Source of the DNA: Verrucomicrobiaceae bacterium | GTDB taxonomy: Bacteria > Verrucomicrobiota > Verrucomicrobiia > Verrucomicrobiales > Akkermansiaceae | Reading direction: 5' to 3' | Length of the DNA: 47,116 nucleotides | Assembly: GCA_027485995.1 (NCBI GenBank) | Contig: JAIXPW010000128.1 | Location: 1-47,116, forward strand | Shown: positions 45,606-47,116 of the stretch, piece by piece | Layout: each line of letters starts with the position of its first letter | Position numbering within the stretch: position 1 is the stretch's first letter | Translations under genes and position numbers: made by a program | The notes under the pieces: model-generated | Seen by the model: the letters and a program-made list of their open reading frames with translations, nothing else | The model's database searches: none | What the model was told of the DNA's origin: nothing

Positions 45606-45896
45606 ATGAAACAGCGGCGTCCACCCAAAACAATGTCCGAGGCGCTCGACTTCCTGCTTTACGACCTCTGCGTTGACCTGGGGTTTTGCCTGCCTCCGGC
45701 GGACAACGCCCGCATATGCGCAGCGGAGTCATGGGACGCAGACGCCTTCACAAAGGAAGTCTTCCGCGTGGAGGGCATGGACCCGAACGAGCACCTTGCC
45801 CTAAAGCGGCAGATGCGGAACCGATTCATTGAGATGTTCGGCAGCGGCAGCGTCGATTCAGAGAGTTTTCAACGGAGGCAGCAATGCGGCGGGTGA
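45606..45896 (+). CDS. Cassette 5: small protein of unknown function
   Basis: 96 residues from ATG 45,606, 12 nt after the core. It is mainly helical with a cysteine-bearing first half (LYDLCVDLGFCLPPADNARI) and a later segment LALKRQMRNRFIEMFG. No family recognised. Its stop lies just before the R'' core of attC5, so the cassette has almost no spare sequence. Confidence 0.7.
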   Translation: MKQRRPPKTMSEALDFLLYDLCVDLGFCLPPADNARICAAESWDADAFTKEVFRVEGMDPNEHLALKRQMRNRFIEMFGSGSVDSESFQRRQQCGG

Positions 45897-45898
45897 TC

Positions 45899-45991
45899 GT
45901 CGAACAACGCGGTGCAGGCAAGGGCGGGGATTACCCTTCTGGGGCGTGCGGGACGCGCTTGGCCCGCCCTGCCTGACCGCGAACGTTAGGC
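45899..45991 (+). other. attC5 (93 bp)
   Basis: R'' GTCGAAC at 45,899-45,905. Arms GCGGTGCAGGCAAGGGCGGG and CCCGCCCTGCCTGACCGC pair. R' GTTAGGC at 45,985-45,991. R'' is the exact complement of this cassette's start GTTCGAC, a non-standard core shared by both ends. Confidence 0.92.
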
Positions 45992-46005
45992 AAGAAAATC
46001 AGATC

Positions 46006-46419
46006 ATGCTATCTCTTGAGATCAATTCGGAGTTCACGATCCATCCGCTTATAAGCGTGGAGAACCTCCTGCATCTACCCGGACTCAAAGTCAGAGACCT
46101 GTATAACGGTTATTGTTGGTACGAATTCGTCACCTACTCCGCGACCGATAAGGACGTTGCGGTAGGTATCTGCTTCCATGAAGGGCATTTTTCAGCCGCA
46201 AGGCTCTCTTTGTGGGATTCAGTTATCTACGGCACGAGTTGGTCTGACTGGAGTGAGCAAAAGCAGAAGTTGTGTGCGAATGATACCGAGGAATGGCTAA
46301 CGTCTAAGGGATTTGCACCAGGCCAATACGAATGGGGTTCAGTTTGGGTCGGATATGATCCCAAGTCGGCATCTGGGCATTCGCTGATACAATACAGGAA
46401 GAAGCCTGACAAGTCATGA
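46006..46419 (+). CDS. Cassette 6: protein of unknown function
   Basis: 137 residues from ATG 46,006. It is rich in tryptophan and tyrosine (LYNGYCWYEFVTYS, GTSWSDWSEQKQKL, YEWGSVWVGYDPKS), suggesting a compact beta-rich fold. Imm- or SUKH-like small proteins are one possibility, but I see no diagnostic motif. The coding frame ends inside the next attC site, eight residues after its R'' core region begins. Confidence 0.7.
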   Translation: MLSLEINSEFTIHPLISVENLLHLPGLKVRDLYNGYCWYEFVTYSATDKDVAVGICFHEGHFSAARLSLWDSVIYGTSWSDWSEQKQKLCANDTEEWLTSKGFAPGQYEWGSVWVGYDPKSASGHSLIQYRKKPDKS

Positions 46420-46490
46420 GTGGCAACGCCGTGCCGCCCGCCCCCTAAATTCGAGCTTCACAGCGGCGTGCCACCACTCTATCGTCTGCA
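46404..46490 (+). other. attC6 (87 bp, degenerate cores)
   Basis: R'' GCCTGAC (expected GCCTAAC) at 46,404-46,410. Arms GAGTGGCAACGCCG and CGGCGTGCCACCACTC pair. The R' core at 46,484-46,490 is GTCTGCA, one T short of GTTCTGC. Both cores carry single-base damage, so this junction is probably older or inactive. Confidence 0.75.
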
Positions 46491-46493
46491 AAA

Positions 46494-46925
46494 ATGAATC
46501 ACGCACTTCTAATTCTCTTCCTATTGCAGTCGAGTCTCCATTCTTTCGAGTTGGTATTTGCGCCGGGGGACGACCCTCACTCCTTACTCCACGGAAAGCC
46601 GTCTGACTTCACCACGAAGCTAGTGGATAGGGGTGGCTGGATGCGCACAGACAAAGGTGACGTCGAGTTCGGCTCGTGCGTTTACAAAGACCCACATGGG
46701 AAGTTCTCTGTCGGCTGGAAGCATCTCGCCGGAAAGGTGAAGTCTGTTTATCTTTCACGTGGTCCCCATGAAGTCACATTCGAAGATGCCAACTTGGTGA
46801 AGATCGATAAGGAGCAGGTAATGATCTTGGATACCGAAACAGGAGAGTTTCATATTGTCACCAAAGCGCGCAGAAAAAACGGTAACAAAGATGCAGAACA
46901 AGGCGCGACTCCCAACGGGCCATAA
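46494..46925 (+). CDS. Cassette 7: small secreted protein of unknown function
   Basis: 143 residues. It opens with a signal peptide (MNHALLILFLLQSSLHSFEL). The mature part looks beta-rich (WMRTDKGDVEFGSCVYKDP, KFSVGWKHLAGKVKSVYLSR) with a basic tail. The start lies only 10 nt after the core. The reading frame runs about 27 nt past the R'' core of attC7, so its last residues (EQGATPNGP) are encoded by the attC site. No family recognised. Confidence 0.7.
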   Translation: MNHALLILFLLQSSLHSFELVFAPGDDPHSLLHGKPSDFTTKLVDRGGWMRTDKGDVEFGSCVYKDPHGKFSVGWKHLAGKVKSVYLSRGPHEVTFEDANLVKIDKEQVMILDTETGEFHIVTKARRKNGNKDAEQGATPNGP

Positions 46926-46986
46926 GCTCTTCAGTGCATTTCAAACGCAAATCAATCGCGCCCGTAGGAGCGCTTGAACGTTCGCA
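46893..46986 (+). other. attC7 (94 bp)
   Basis: R'' GCAGAAC at 46,893-46,899. Arms AAGGCGCGACTCCCAACGGG and CCCGTAGGAGCGCTT pair. R' GTTCGCA at 46,980-46,986. An eighth cassette would begin at 46,981 with TTCGCA. Confidence 0.88.
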
Positions 46987-47037
46987 AATAAAATGACTTC
47001 ACAGCCATCCCACGGTTTTTTTGAAGGAGGGAGGAAA

Positions 47038-47106
47038 GCGGGCTGGTGTTGATTTGAAATCCCTGCCACTCGGCAGGGTGTAATGAACAAACAAACACCA
47101 ACCCGC
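47038..47106. repeat. Nested inverted repeat just after attC7
   Basis: GCGGGCTGGTGTTGATTTG (47,038-47,056) and CAAACAAACACCAACCCGC (47,088-47,106) are imperfect inverted copies enclosing a perfect hairpin CCCTGCC-ACTC-GGCAGGG (47,061-47,078). It could be the end of an insertion sequence or a structured cassette element. Only a 19-codon frame (46,993-47,052) lies before it. The window ends too soon to decide. Confidence 0.6.
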
Positions 47107-47116
47107 AGCAATGTTG

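Larger units (their letters stand above)
43045..46986 (+). mobile_element. Integron gene-cassette array (seven cassettes, no integrase in view)
   Basis: Seven plus-strand gene/attC units in tandem. Cassette boundaries fall at the G/TT of cores at 43,044, 43,656, 44,309, 44,950, 45,594, 45,985, 46,484 and 46,980. The start word of each cassette against the complement of its own R'': GTTCGCC/GTTCGCC, GTTAGCC/GTTAGCC, GTTCGCC/GTTCGCC, GTTCGCC/GTTCGCC, GTTCGAC/GTTCGAC, GTTAGGC/GTCAGGC, G-TCTGC/GTTCTGC. Five are perfect and two have a single-base lesion. This is the expected signature of circles inserted by an integron integrase. Each start codon lies 10-29 nt after the core. Base composition is visibly more AT-rich than the left part of the window. 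Confidence 0.9.

Noticed and set aside
43045..47116. CRISPR array
   Set aside because: The repeats are 87-128 bp hairpins separated by genes, not short regular repeats with unique spacers.

Overview
The window looks like chromosomal DNA of a GC-rich, Gram-negative member of the Verrucomicrobiota (Verrucomicrobiaceae, Luteolibacter/Haloferula-like). This is inferred from gene content only: a DUF6797 secreted protein beside a multihaem cytochrome, an autotransporter-associated beta-strand protein beside a XylR/AraC-type regulator, a GH78 rhamnosidase, a single-chain hydantoinase/oxoprolinase, weak Shine-Dalgarno sequences, and intergenic low-complexity repeats of a kind often seen in this phylum. 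No ribosomal RNA or other phylogenetic marker is present apart from RNase P RNA.

Layout. 0-0.4 kb: RNase P RNA (minus). 0.5-9.5 kb: a DUF456 membrane protein, a secreted DUF6797 protein and a five-CXXCH cytochrome, a lipoprotein divergent from a BlaI/BlaR1-like pair, a membrane-anchored protein of unknown function, and a VapBC-type toxin-antitoxin pair. 9.5-15.4 kb: MntR, then a minus-strand run exbB-exbD-def-hyuAB. 15.5-28.1 kb: a carbohydrate-response block with a LamG/Y_Y_Y sensor kinase, NarL-type regulator, XylR-like regulator, 1527-residue beta-strand repeat protein and alpha-L-rhamnosidase. 28.15-30.13 kb: a scarred region with two 250-bp direct repeats, two 66-bp palindromes, remnants of a type ISP-like restriction enzyme and, between the repeats, reverse-oriented integron-cassette DNA. 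30.3-42.7 kb: core genes (panC, cdaA with a mini-CdaR, an acidic secreted protein and a TpsB-like porin, an ECF sigma/anti-sigma pair, sufT, a low-molecular-weight phosphatase, a RodZ-like protein, recQ, two PilT-like ATPases). 43.04 kb to the end: an integron cassette array.

The main discovery is the cassette array. From 43,045 to 46,986 there are seven consecutive cassettes, each with one small plus-strand gene followed by an attC-like site of 87-128 bp. In five of the seven, the first bases of the cassette (TTNNNN) are exactly complementary to the R'' core at its far end, as expected of an excised circle inserted at G/TT. The other two differ by one base each. Two products look like immunity-type proteins (SUKH, Imm33-like), several are membrane or secreted, and none has a certain function. 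No integrase gene is visible, so this is either a cluster of attC sites lacking an integrase or the part of an integron whose integrase lies outside the window. A further cassette with a 93-bp attC closely resembling two in the main array sits 14 kb away, in the opposite orientation, at 28.5-28.9 kb.

A second genome-scale signal is the octamer TCTAACAG/CTGTTAGA. I found it 13 times (plus three copies of CCTAACAG), all inside genes of the non-cassette part, in either orientation and in more than one reading frame. It looks like a genome-wide DNA motif rather than a codon effect.
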